Shown here piece by piece: positions 45,744-53,254 of a stretch of DNA of 64,000 nt (position 1 is its first letter; every line of letters begins with the position of its first letter). This stretch comes from Thermogemmatispora tikiterensis. GTDB lineage: Bacteria > Chloroflexota > Ktedonobacteria > Ktedonobacterales > Ktedonobacteraceae. The stretch covers positions 2,381,581 through 2,445,580 of the forward strand of contig NZ_MCIF01000002.1 in the NCBI RefSeq assembly GCF_003268475.1. The letters run 5' to 3'. A program made the position numbers and the translations under genes. The notes under the pieces are model-generated. The model saw only the letters and a program-made list of their open reading frames with translations, was not told the DNA's origin and ran no database searches.

Positions 45744-46832
45744 CGGCTCCTCCCTCCCGATGGCAGCATCACGCCCAGGCGGATCACCTCAAGATTGCGG
45801 CCATCCAGCTGACTGAGCTGGGCATGCAAGCCTCGCAACCGGCACAGATGCAGACGAGACTTGATCTGCTTCATTTTGACTGCTGCCTCTTGAGCAGAGG
45901 GAACGGCTGCCTCGCTCCAGCGGAGATCAGCATAGGCCTGCGCCCAGAGATACTGGCTGTACGCATGCTGCCGCGTCATGGCTTCATCCCCTGGAAGATC
46001 CATCAGCGCGGTCAGAATCTCCATCGCTTCCCGAGGCCAACCCAGAGCGAGCAACGCTGCCGCCTTGGTATTGTAATACGTCCGTTCCGGAATGCGAATG
46101 GCACACGCTTCTTCTAGCGTGGTTCTTGCTGCTGCGATCATCGCTCCAGACCGTTCCAGCAGAGCGACAGCGTTCTGCCTTTGCTGACGATCTTGTCTCG
46201 CCATCTGCGCCTGCGCGTAGCCTTCATCAAAGAGGAGGACTCCTTCTCACTCTGTCGGGAGCTGCTCAAGCAGACGAATGCGCTGGTAGGAAGCAAGAGC
46301 GGCCTCAGAGTCAGCACGGGCTTGTCGGCGCAGTGCTTGCTCGGCCTCATGATCTCCCCGGGCCACTTCTCTCCTGGCCAGCGCTTCAGAGACAGAGCCT
46401 CGGTCACGCAGCACGCTTCCGATTCGGCAGCACGCTTCCGATTCGAAGGGAGGTGACAGCGAGGAGGGAACGGTTCTCTGCTCTTTGAGCAAGCCTCAAC
46501 GCCTTCTCCAACTCTCTCAACGCAGCTTCATCCTGACCTTGATCACGGAGGAGATGAGCAGAGAGATGATGGTATCGACAGAGCAGAGCGGAGATTGTTT
46601 CTTCGTCTTTTCCACTCTTATAAGGCAAAACAGATCTAAGCCGCTCTAGAGCAGTGGTCAGCTCGGCTATCCGGTCTTGGGCAGTCGTTGCATGATTGCG
46701 ATCCCAGAGGGTTTTCAGAGACGCTTCGTAGGAACACGGATCGATCTCTCCGTGATCCAGGTTCACAGGATGGAGAGAGAGCAGATGCCATCGTTGAGCA
46801 TGGTGGCGTCTCGCTTCCTCCAGTGTAGCCAT
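45740..46832 (-). pseudogene. TPR-repeat protein gene broken by duplication and nonsense codon
   Basis: Three open pieces together make a ~360-residue helical TPR protein of the kind seen in the XRE/TPR regulators nearby. Piece one (46832-46404) ends SLRIGSVLPNRKRAA. A 19-bp tandem duplication (46408-46445) shifts the frame, and without it the text reads SLRIGSVLRDRGSVSEALARREV. A second lesion is an in-frame TGA at 46247-46249 (PTE*EGVLLFDEGYAQAQMARQ). The N-terminus has no ribosome-binding site and no helix-turn-helix, so it may also be truncated. It lies 135 bases downstream of the PIMT gene. Confidence 0.8.
46408..46445. repeat. 19-bp tandem duplication inside the TPR gene
   Basis: GCAGCACGCTTCCGATTCG occurs twice without a gap (46408-46426 and 46427-46445). 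The unit length is not a multiple of three, so it shifts the reading frame. Identical copies point to a recent event. Confidence 0.95.
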
Positions 46833-46966
46833 GCCCAGCGCCGCAGCCGGAAGGGAAGGGCTCGCCGCCCGTCAAGAGCGTGGGGGAGCTGCTGGCCTGG
46901 TCTTGCAGGCCCCTGGCGGAGTGGGCGCTCGATCTTGACCTGGACCTGTCCACCACTCCCGGTGCC

Positions 46967-48223
46967 TCACGTGCCACCCAGGCACGCCGGCATTGCCTGC
47001 CAGTGCCCTGGTTCCTCCTCCGCCCAGGAGGTCGCCCGGGCGATGAGCCAGCCCCCCGCAGTCTCGGCCCACAGCCGCTGCCCCTGCTCATCCGCCTCCA
47101 GCCGATACTGCTCCAGCCCCGGCTGCCACCGTCGCCACAGCTCCCAGGCCTCCTGCAGCCGCTGCCAGCTCTTCGCGGCTTCCTCCGGCACCCCTCGCAG
47201 CTCGATCTCGACCATCGCCTCCTGATCGCTGCCGGCCCGGCTCCAGCAGACCAGCCCCCGCGGCTGCTTCGCCAGCCACCAGGCCAGCCAGCGGCGTCCC
47301 TGTCGCTGCTCCTGCCAGCACTGCACGTCTGGCAGCCGCGCATACAGCCAGAACAGTCGCCACGGGTCCTGCTGCAGCTCCTGGGGCGTGACCGGCCACT
47401 CCAGCTCCCCACGAAACTGCGCCCAGCGTGGCCAGCTCTTCCCAGCCGGGCGCGGGGGGCGGTCTGCGTAGCCCGCTGCCCGGCGCAACGGCATGAAGGC
47501 TGCGGGAAAGCGCAGCCTCCCCCGCAACCGCAGGCCTCCCTGCTCCCGCTGGGCCACCAGCACGCCCCCCAGGGGCGCCTGCCCCGGCTGCAGCACGGCC
47601 ACCAGCCTCCCTCCAGGGGCCAGCTGCTCCAGCCAGGCCCGACATACGCCGTCGCTGCTGGCGGTCACGATGATGCGGTCATACGGGGCATGCGCTGGAC
47701 AGCCGGCCCGTCCATCGGCCTGCCGCAGGTGCGGCTCCAGCCCAAGTGCCTGCAGCGCCGAGGCAGCCGCCTGCAACGTCTCCGCGTCGATCTCCAGGCT
47801 GGTCACCAGACGCGCATCCCCTGTCAGGCGGCACAGCAGCGCCGTTTGATAGCCCGAGCCGGTGCCAATCTCCAGCACGCGCTGGCCCGGCTCCACCACC
47901 AGCTCCGTCAGCATGCGCGCCACCAGCGAGGGCTGCGAGCTGGATGAGAGCGTCCGCCCCCGAGCGTCGACGCGCGTCACCAGCGGTCGATCCTGATAGA
48001 CCCGCTCATACCAGGCGATCTCGTCTCCCTCCGCTGGCCAGACGGGCTGCCAGCTCCGGCTGCCCGCTTCATGGTCCCAGAGCAGGGGCACCAGCCGATG
48101 ACGGGGAACCTGCGTCAGCGCTTCCAGCACCGCTGGGGCCACCGGGAAGGGCTGTGCCTGGACCGCCGCTGCCAGCCGCTCAGCCCAGTGACGCCAGCCG
48201 GCGGCTCCTGTCTCTTCGGTCAT
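46967..48223 (-). CDS. Isoaspartyl O-methyltransferase of a graspetide operon
   Basis: 418 aa. The first ~220 residues are a PIMT/PCMT-type methyltransferase: VPRHRLVP, GRTLSSSSQPSLVARML, SAM motif VLEIGTGSGYQTALLCRL near 114, LEIDAETL, YDRIIVTASSDG and LAPGGRLVAVL. An extra ~190-residue Trp-rich C-terminal domain is present, as in PIMTs that work on graspetides. In such systems the enzyme methylates an Asp of the cyclised peptide, which then closes to aspartimide. The start overlaps the ATP-grasp stop (ATGA), so translation is coupled. It is a modification enzyme rather than a repair enzyme by context. Confidence 0.9.
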   Translation of the reverse strand: MTEETGAAGWRHWAERLAAAVQAQPFPVAPAVLEALTQVPRHRLVPLLWDHEAGSRSWQPVWPAEGDEIAWYERVYQDRPLVTRVDARGRTLSSSSQPSLVARMLTELVVEPGQRVLEIGTGSGYQTALLCRLTGDARLVTSLEIDAETLQAAASALQALGLEPHLRQADGRAGCPAHAPYDRIIVTASSDGVCRAWLEQLAPGGRLVAVLQPGQAPLGGVLVAQREQGGLRLRGRLRFPAAFMPLRRAAGYADRPPRPAGKSWPRWAQFRGELEWPVTPQELQQDPWRLFWLYARLPDVQCWQEQRQGRRWLAWWLAKQPRGLVCWSRAGSDQEAMVEIELRGVPEEAAKSWQRLQEAWELWRRWQPGLEQYRLEADEQGQRLWAETAGGWLIARATSWAEEEPGHWQAMPACLGGT

Positions 48224-49296
48224 GGGGTTCCCTCCTGGTCCTGAGCCGGCGCTGGCGGCTGCACCGGCATGGGCGGCTGGACGGGCCAGGGGCACCGCTC
48301 GGCCTGGCCTGCCAGCAAGGCGGCCAGCGAGGCGGCCAAAGGCAGGCCCGTGGCGTCTTCCAACCAGCCCCACTGGCCATTGGGATTCAGCTCCAGGAAT
48401 ACATACTCCCCCTCGGGGGTCAGCACCAGATCGATGGCGGCAAACTGGAGCCGGAGCGTGCCAACGAGGGCCAGACAGGCCGCTGCTTGCGCAGCAGGCA
48501 GCTGGTGTACTTCATACCGCAAGGCCCCATAGTCGAGACGGAAATCGAGCCGGGCAGGGGAGTCCTCGGGAGCAGTCATGGCCACGGCAAACAGACGGGC
48601 ACCGATGACGGTCACGCGCACATCCGCCCGTTTGGGAATGGCCTCCTGGAAGAGCTGGAACGTCAGCGCCAGCGTGGACAGATGCGCCTGCAGGTCCTGG
48701 CGGCTCAGCCGCGTGGTGTAGATCCCTCCCTGCCACTGCCCCGGCGCAACGCGGGGGAGACCCTGGCTGAGGGGCTTGTAGACGACGCGCCCCTCACAGC
48801 GCTCAAAGAAGTCCAGGGCAGCCTGGGGATCATTGGTCAGCAGCGTGCGAGGGATGCGCCAGCCCAGTTGTTGCGCCACCACCAGCTGCAACGGTTTCCA
48901 GGAAGCAGCCCGAATGGCATCAGGATGACTCACCCACAGGCAGGGCAGGCTGCGCAGCAGGCCCCCCAGGCCGTGCCGGGCTTCCGCCGTGGCAAAGGCG
49001 ACCCCTTCTGCGGTCATCCCCTTGGGGAACCCGAACTGACGGCTGGGACGGCGATACCACAGGCTGGACAGCTCTGCCAGCGGAAACGAGTCGGAGAGCC
49101 GGCGGAGGATCAGGTGCCCCTGCCAGCCGGCGCTCCTCCCCTGACTGGCCAATTCAGCGCTGAGCTGCAGGGCCAGCGGAACGTCTGCGTCATCAAAGTG
49201 AATCCAGCGGCAGCCCTGGCGGCGCAGGGCAGTCACCACTCGCTCGACATGCGCATCGCTGGCTTGCGAATAGATTCCAATGAGTGGAGGGGCCAT
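48220..49296 (-). CDS. ATP-grasp peptide macrocyclase (graspetide synthetase)
   Basis: 358 aa. It resembles the MvdD/TgmB-type ATP-grasp enzymes that join side chains of a precursor peptide by ester or amide bonds. Visible: N-terminal preATP-grasp domain (LIGIYSQASDAHVERVVTALRRQG, WYRRPSRQFGFP), ATP lysine in GRVVYKPLSQ near 170, FQEAIPKRADVRVTVIG, and the Mg-binding FLELNPNGQWGWLE near 300, the hallmark of this subfamily. It lies 49 bases after the precursor gene and overlaps the PIMT start. Confidence 0.9.
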   Translation of the reverse strand: MAPPLIGIYSQASDAHVERVVTALRRQGCRWIHFDDADVPLALQLSAELASQGRSAGWQGHLILRRLSDSFPLAELSSLWYRRPSRQFGFPKGMTAEGVAFATAEARHGLGGLLRSLPCLWVSHPDAIRAASWKPLQLVVAQQLGWRIPRTLLTNDPQAALDFFERCEGRVVYKPLSQGLPRVAPGQWQGGIYTTRLSRQDLQAHLSTLALTFQLFQEAIPKRADVRVTVIGARLFAVAMTAPEDSPARLDFRLDYGALRYEVHQLPAAQAAACLALVGTLRLQFAAIDLVLTPEGEYVFLELNPNGQWGWLEDATGLPLAASLAALLAGQAERCPWPVQPPMPVQPPAPAQDQEGTP

Positions 49297-49345
49297 GAGC
49301 GTCTTTTTTTCTCCTCCAGGTGCCTGCGATGAAGACAGGCCCTGC

Positions 49346-49540
49346 TCACTCCTCTTCCTCATCCTCCTGCTCATCTTCATCGGGGAGCCAGTCGCTGTCG
49401 AGCTTGTCCGGGTCGCTGCCATCTCCTGTGGTGATTTCTGGCTCCCAGGTGCTTTGGACGCGCTTGCCTGCCTGAGCGGGCCAGCGGCGAAAGTGCAGGC
49501 CAAAGGGTTGGAGAGCGAGGACAGATGGCTGCGCGTGCAT
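49346..49540 (-). CDS. Graspetide precursor peptide
   Basis: 64 aa. The leader MHAQPSVLALQPFGLHFRRW carries the Pro-Phe-x-Leu-like recognition motif of ATP-grasp-modified RiPPs. The C-terminal core has Thr37 and Thr38 as possible ester donors, an Asp40-Gly41 pair well placed for aspartimide formation, Ser42 and Ser49, and a very acidic tail of Asp/Glu acceptors (DEDEQEDEEEE). GGGAGG lies 5 bases before ATG 49540; a TTG further up is unlikely. It has its own promoter. Cyclisation pattern and cleavage site cannot be read from sequence. Confidence 0.85.
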   Translation of the reverse strand: MHAQPSVLALQPFGLHFRRWPAQAGKRVQSTWEPEITTGDGSDPDKLDSDWLPDEDEQEDEEEE

Positions 49541-49594
49541 GATGACCTCCCCCAATTTTGCAATGAGAGAAGAGTGACAACACAGTGTATTTTT

Positions 49595-49623
49595 AGACTA
49601 GCAGCACACACTGCTGTTGTCAA
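49595..49623 (-). promoter_or_regulatory. Promoter of the graspetide operon
   Basis: On the minus strand TTGACA (49623-49618), a 17-base spacer and TAGTCT (49600-49595). The -35 is perfect and the -10 weak (3-4 of 6), which suggests activation or modest expression. Leader length is about 50 bases. Confidence 0.55.
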
Positions 49624-49680
49624 GACAGCCCATGCCTGTCATGTCAGGCACGAGCGCACGCTCTGGCACCAGAGGAAGAA

Positions 49681-49729
49681 CCTGGCCCGGCGTCGTCCGC
49701 GAGCTGGTGCGCGTCACCCGTCCCGGCGG
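49681..49729 (+). repeat. 49-bp direct repeat, right copy
   Basis: Right-hand partner of 44891-44939 (one mismatch). Here the reading continues into WIELVEASGVF, the correct methyltransferase sequence, so this copy belongs to the C-terminal half of the gene. Confidence 0.9.
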
Positions 49730-50180
49730 CTGGATCGAGCTGGTGGAAGCCAGCGGCGTCTTCTAGCCCGCCGGGCCAGCCACCCGGCGTCTGCTCGACT
49801 GGTTCACCGAGAGCAGCCGGGCGCGCGGCTTCGAGGCGGCGATTCTGCGCCAGCTCGGTGAGCTGCTCCAGCAGGCCGGCTGCGTGGATGTCACCAGCCA
49901 GGAGATCCCTGTGCCTGTGGGCCGCTGGGCTGGGGCCGCCGGCCAGCTCTTGCTCACCGACGTCCTCCACGGCCTGGGTGCCCTCAAGGACTCGTATTGC
50001 GCCCGCACGAATACCCCGCCGGACGTGAGCCGCATGCCCTGCTGGTGGCGCCCTCAACACACGGAACTGGCCCCCGCCCCGCGTGGCGAGGAGGAGCAGG
50101 ACACCGGCCCGATGCAACCCAGAGCATGTGGCGTCTCCAACACTGACCTGGGATCGAGCATCGTCGCGAGCCGTCGTTGA
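49681..50180 (+). pseudogene. Class I methyltransferase, C-terminal remnant (copy 1)
   Basis: It reads WPGVVRELVRVTRPGGWIELVEASGVF, then a TAG (49764-49766), then stays in frame through RRLLDWFTESSRARGFEAAILRQLGELLQQAG, VPVGRWAGAAGQLLLTDVL and a diverged tail. This matches the C-terminal half of the intact copy at 62484 (LRVTRRGGWIELVE, LPVGRWGGRLGQLLAQDLL). It has no start and one nonsense codon. Together with 44592-44939 it would make one gene, now separated by 4.8 kb. Confidence 0.8.
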
Positions 50181-50182
50181 CG

Positions 50183-50515
50183 TTAGTCAGTCACCGGCTC
50201 GACCTCAAAGACATACACTCCTAGGGCTTCTTTCTCTGGCGGGTAGATCTCCCGGATCAAGCGCAACGCCGTGCTCGCATCACCGGCGTCTGGGGCAATC
50301 TTCTGCCATTCCTCAACAGCCAGCATCTCTTCAAAGTTCGCATAGGTCCGTATCGCTTTGATCCGGAGAGTCGCCGAGGCTCCCGATGTCTCGAGTTGGA
50401 TGACCTCACCTCCCTGATAGCGCTTGATATGGTCATATCCGACACGAACCTCCAGAGTCTTCTGGCCAGCCATGATAGCGTCATAGGAGGGACGCCTGAT
50501 GCGCATCACACGCAT
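50183..50515 (-). CDS. ASCH domain protein
   Basis: 110 aa. MRIRRPSYDAIMAGQKTLEVRVGYDHIKRYQGGEVIQLE and the ending YPPEKEALGVYVFEVEPV fit the ASCH fold (PUA-like beta barrel), which binds RNA or, in some members, hydrolyses acetylated nucleosides. The Lys of GQKTLEVR is the position used in catalysis by known ASCH amidohydrolases. AAAGGAAG lies before ATG 50515. It is divergent from the XRE/TPR gene. Confidence 0.85.
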   Translation of the reverse strand: MRVMRIRRPSYDAIMAGQKTLEVRVGYDHIKRYQGGEVIQLETSGASATLRIKAIRTYANFEEMLAVEEWQKIAPDAGDASTALRLIREIYPPEKEALGVYVFEVEPVTD

Positions 50516-50635
50516 AGCGATTCTTCCTTTCTTGATTCGTGACTTCTTACGGCTCCGTTGACAAAAACGAATGGTCAGAACACTGGTAGACAATGGGCAC
50601 CCTCTGCAGGTCAGCACGCTGTGAATTGCCTCCAT

Positions 50636-50664
50636 TCGACAACACCGCTCCACTATGGTATGAT
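50636..50664 (+). promoter_or_regulatory. Promoter of the XRE/TPR regulator gene
   Basis: TCGACA (50636-50641), 17 bases, then TATGAT (50659-50664) preceded by TGG. Both boxes and the extended -10 are good matches. Confidence 0.6.
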
Positions 50665-50727
50665 ATGCGAAAAGGAAGCCAGGCTAGCCCACAGGAATCA
50701 CGTTGGAGGGCCAAGAGGTGAGATCTC

Positions 50728-52221
50728 ATGGGACGGTCACAGGAAGCTACAGCGACCGAGAAAGAACGGACGCCGCTCATCGCAGCCCGGCGCGCGTGTC
50801 ATCTTTCCCAGGACGAAGTGGCGGCACGGCTGGGAGTGAGCAAAACGACAGTCCATCGGTGGGAGAGGGCAGGTGCTGTTCCGCAGCCGCTCCACCTTCG
50901 GAAGCTCTGCGATCTCTTCGGCAAGTCAGCGGCAGATCTCGGCTTCCCAGAGCCGCTGGTTGACCAGACAGGAAGCGTCAGTGGAGCACTGACCACCGCT
51001 GACTGCCATGAGGAGGCGCCCAACGAGGAGGAGGGTGCGCTGGCCACTTTTCGGCAACAGCACCTCATCTCACGCCTGATGCTTCCTGTCTGGAACTGGC
51101 CAGCGGGCGACACCAGGTATCAGCGGCTCCAGTGGTGCATCACAGCGGAGCTAGAGGATCACGCGATGAAGCATGAGCTCAGTCGCCGCGACGCCCTGCG
51201 CTTCCTGGCATTGATCCCTCTAGACATGCTGGGCCTTTCGCGGGCGAGGGCAGTCTTCAAGCGGCCTTTCTCCTCTGAGGATATTTTGAAATACTGCGCA
51301 GCGGGCATCATTGCCTGTTGGAAGCTCCGCCAGGAGCACGAGCGAGCCTTTGCTGACCTGGCTGTCTCTGCATACATACCGACGCTCCAGGCGATCCTGA
51401 AGACAGCTCCCTCACCTGAACGCAAGGCTGCCGCCGAGTTGCTTGCGCAGTGCTGTTTACTGAGAGCGCCACTCGCCTGGCACCTCTCTACGGCCAGCAG
51501 CGCAGTGGGCTATGCTCAGCAGGCTGAGTACTACAGCGTTCTTGCCGGCAACCTTCTGCTCCAGATTGTGGCGCTCAAGATGCAGGCTGCTGCGCTCTAT
51601 TATGCCAACCGGTGGGGTGAAGCCTTGCAGGCGACCGAGAAAGCGAAACATCTGTTGGAGGAACGAGAGAAGCGAGATAGACAGAAACAAGCCTCGGTCG
51701 CGCAGGCCGCCACGGAGCCAATTCCCCCACTTGCACAGAGCTATCTCTACGCTGGACTGGCGCTCTATCAAGCTTCCAGCGGACACAAGGAAGAAGCGCT
51801 CTCGTCCCTCCAAAAGGCACATCAGACCTTCTTCGCCCAAACTGACACACCGCCGATCTGGCTGGATCACAACCTTGGAAACCTCCTGCTTCACGATGGC
51901 AGCACGCACTTGCAGCTCGGACTCTATAAAGAAGCGCTTGATTCTTTCGAGCAGATTGAGATACAGTATGCGCAAAACGACCAGCATCGGTCATGCCTGA
52001 TTGAAGCCACGTTTGAGCAAGTGATGGTCGAGACAAGTCGCGACGACCAACCCCGGAATCTGGATCGGTGCCTTGAGTTGTGGCAGAAGGGAGTAAACGG
52101 CGCAAGAGAACTACGAAGTCAGCAACGCTTTGCTGAAGCGATTCAGGCGTATACCGCTCTGCGTGCTGCGTGGCCCAGCGAGAGGCGCGTGAAGGAACTG
52201 CGGGAGCTGCTTGTCCGCTGA
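50728..52221 (+). CDS. XRE-family helix-turn-helix protein with TPR-like repeats
   Basis: 497 aa. The N-terminal helix-turn-helix (PLIAARRACHLSQDEVAARLGVSKTTVHRWERAGAVPQP, residues ~17-55) is followed by a long all-helical region with TPR-like pairs (AEYYSVLAGNLLLQIVALKMQAAALYYANRWGEALQATEKA, LGLYKEALDSFEQIE, RFAEAIQAYTALRAAWPSERRVKEL). This layout is common in large signal-sensing regulators of actinobacteria and Ktedonobacteria, where TPRs bind a peptide or protein. AGAGGTGAG precedes the ATG, and a strong terminator follows. Confidence 0.88.
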   Translation: MGRSQEATATEKERTPLIAARRACHLSQDEVAARLGVSKTTVHRWERAGAVPQPLHLRKLCDLFGKSAADLGFPEPLVDQTGSVSGALTTADCHEEAPNEEEGALATFRQQHLISRLMLPVWNWPAGDTRYQRLQWCITAELEDHAMKHELSRRDALRFLALIPLDMLGLSRARAVFKRPFSSEDILKYCAAGIIACWKLRQEHERAFADLAVSAYIPTLQAILKTAPSPERKAAAELLAQCCLLRAPLAWHLSTASSAVGYAQQAEYYSVLAGNLLLQIVALKMQAAALYYANRWGEALQATEKAKHLLEEREKRDRQKQASVAQAATEPIPPLAQSYLYAGLALYQASSGHKEEALSSLQKAHQTFFAQTDTPPIWLDHNLGNLLLHDGSTHLQLGLYKEALDSFEQIEIQYAQNDQHRSCLIEATFEQVMVETSRDDQPRNLDRCLELWQKGVNGARELRSQQRFAEAIQAYTALRAAWPSERRVKELRELLVR

Positions 52222-52243
52222 GAGCCAGCCTCTGTCAGAACCT

Positions 52244-52290
52244 ACAGCACCACCGATGCTACAGGGGGAACGGTGGTGCTGTTTGCTTTG
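52244..52290 (+). terminator. Rho-independent terminator after the XRE/TPR gene
   Basis: ACAGCACCACCG (52244-52255) pairs exactly with CGGTGGTGCTGT (52271-52282), followed by TTGCTTTG. Confidence 0.7.
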
Positions 52291-52308
52291 TGTGCCGTTA
52301 CCTGGCGG

Positions 52309-52325
52309 CGTAACACCGTGTTACG
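52309..52325. repeat. 17-bp palindrome upstream of cassette 2
   Basis: CGTAACA-ccg-TGTTACG is perfectly symmetric. It lies 260 bases before the small MAT-type gene and could be an operator, though no promoter was recognised beside it. Confidence 0.4.
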
Positions 52326-52584
52326 TGGGGAACGAGTTGCCTGCATGCTGTTGTCTCCCTGCAATCGCTCAAGTTCCTCCTTTCTCACTATACTTCTCAT
52401 TGGTTGCCTGGGCATGAGTTGCCTGTCTTCACACCGACTCGGGCCTGACTCATGAAGGCTGGGCAGACGGCTGATCTGTGACTTTTCCAGCCTCTGCCGC
52501 CTGGAAGAACAGTCGGTTCAACAAACAGAGACGAGGCCGCATCAGCGATGCCTGCGGCCAGACAATGGTGAGGAGGAGTATCTG

Positions 52585-52797
52585 ATGGCAACTGCCGTAC
52601 AACCGCTCACAGATGTTCTTGTGTTACCGTCGCCCTGTCCCCACTGCCGCCGACGGCAGGCACAGCCAGAGGCGGCTTCCCTGCCCACGCAGGCATCGGC
52701 CACCTCCCTCGTTCCTGGCCGCAGGGGGGGCGCCTCTGCCGAGCTATCCTCTCCTCCTGATGAGAAGACGTCCATTGCTCTACGAAGGGAGTACTGA
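52585..52797 (+). CDS. Small MAT-type protein with CPHC motif (cassette 2)
   Basis: 70 aa beginning MATAVQPLTDVLVLPSPCPHCRRRQAQ, with the rest Ser/Pro/Ala-rich and probably unstructured. AGGAGGAG 6 bases upstream supports it. It is the first gene of a recurrent cassette and the methyltransferase start follows 1 base after its stop. The paralogue at 58260 has CPRC...RQAQ at the same place; the one at 62313 lacks the Cys pair. It may be a small partner or the substrate peptide of the methyltransferase. Function is unknown. Confidence 0.65.
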   Translation: MATAVQPLTDVLVLPSPCPHCRRRQAQPEAASLPTQASATSLVPGRRGGASAELSSPPDEKTSIALRREY

Positions 52798-52798
52798 T

Positions 52799-53166
52799 AT
52801 GGCCTTCTGGCGTCATCTTTTCCGCAGGCGCCGCCGAGTCCAGGCGGCCTCCGCTGCCCCCGCCGTGGTCATGACGGCAGCGGCGGTGAGCACAGCCCCC
52901 GAGCACGGGTCTCCTTCCCCCTTCGCCCAGCGCCGCTATCTGGAGGGCGTGCCCTCTCTGTTGCCCAAAGATCCCCTCGAGGATCAGCGGCTCAACTATC
53001 AGCACCATGCCTTGTATCGCACTCTGAGCAACCACTCCCTGGCCCCGCTCGCTCCTGAGAGCACCCGCACCATCCTGGATGTGGGCACCGGCACCGGCAT
53101 CTGGGCTTTCGAGATGCACGCCCTCTTTCCTCATGCCCTCGTGGTGGGCGTCGACGTCTCCTTGCA
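52799..53166 (+). pseudogene. Class I methyltransferase, truncated after SAM motif II (copy 2)
   Basis: It starts MAFWRHLFRRRRRVQAA with AAGGGAG 7 bases upstream, then RYLEGVPSLLPKDPLEDQRLNYQHHALYRTLSNHSLAPLAP and ILDVGTGTGIWAFEMHALFPHALVVGVDVSL, very close to copy 3. Homology stops at about 53166, and the open frame continues to 53653 only through antisense of the neighbouring TPR gene. Half of the catalytic domain is gone, so activity is not expected, although a hybrid ~284-residue product could be made. Confidence 0.8.
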
Positions 53167-53254
53167 CCCTTGCTCTTCTCCCCGTGGCCGGGATCGGCAG
53201 CCTGCTCCCCTCCTTCAATCTTGTCCTTCCGTGCCTTGGTCACAGGACGCCTGC

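Noticed and set aside
46880..49332. Long plus-strand open frames opposite the graspetide enzymes
   Set aside because: They are Pro/Ala/Arg-rich reflections of the high-G+C minus-strand genes, lack ribosome-binding sites and have no recognisable domains.
44891..49729. Reading the 49-bp repeats as a transposon target-site duplication
   Set aside because: The length is far above usual target duplications, no transposase or inverted ends lie inside, and the repeat is coding sequence of the methyltransferase family. Homologous recombination explains it better.
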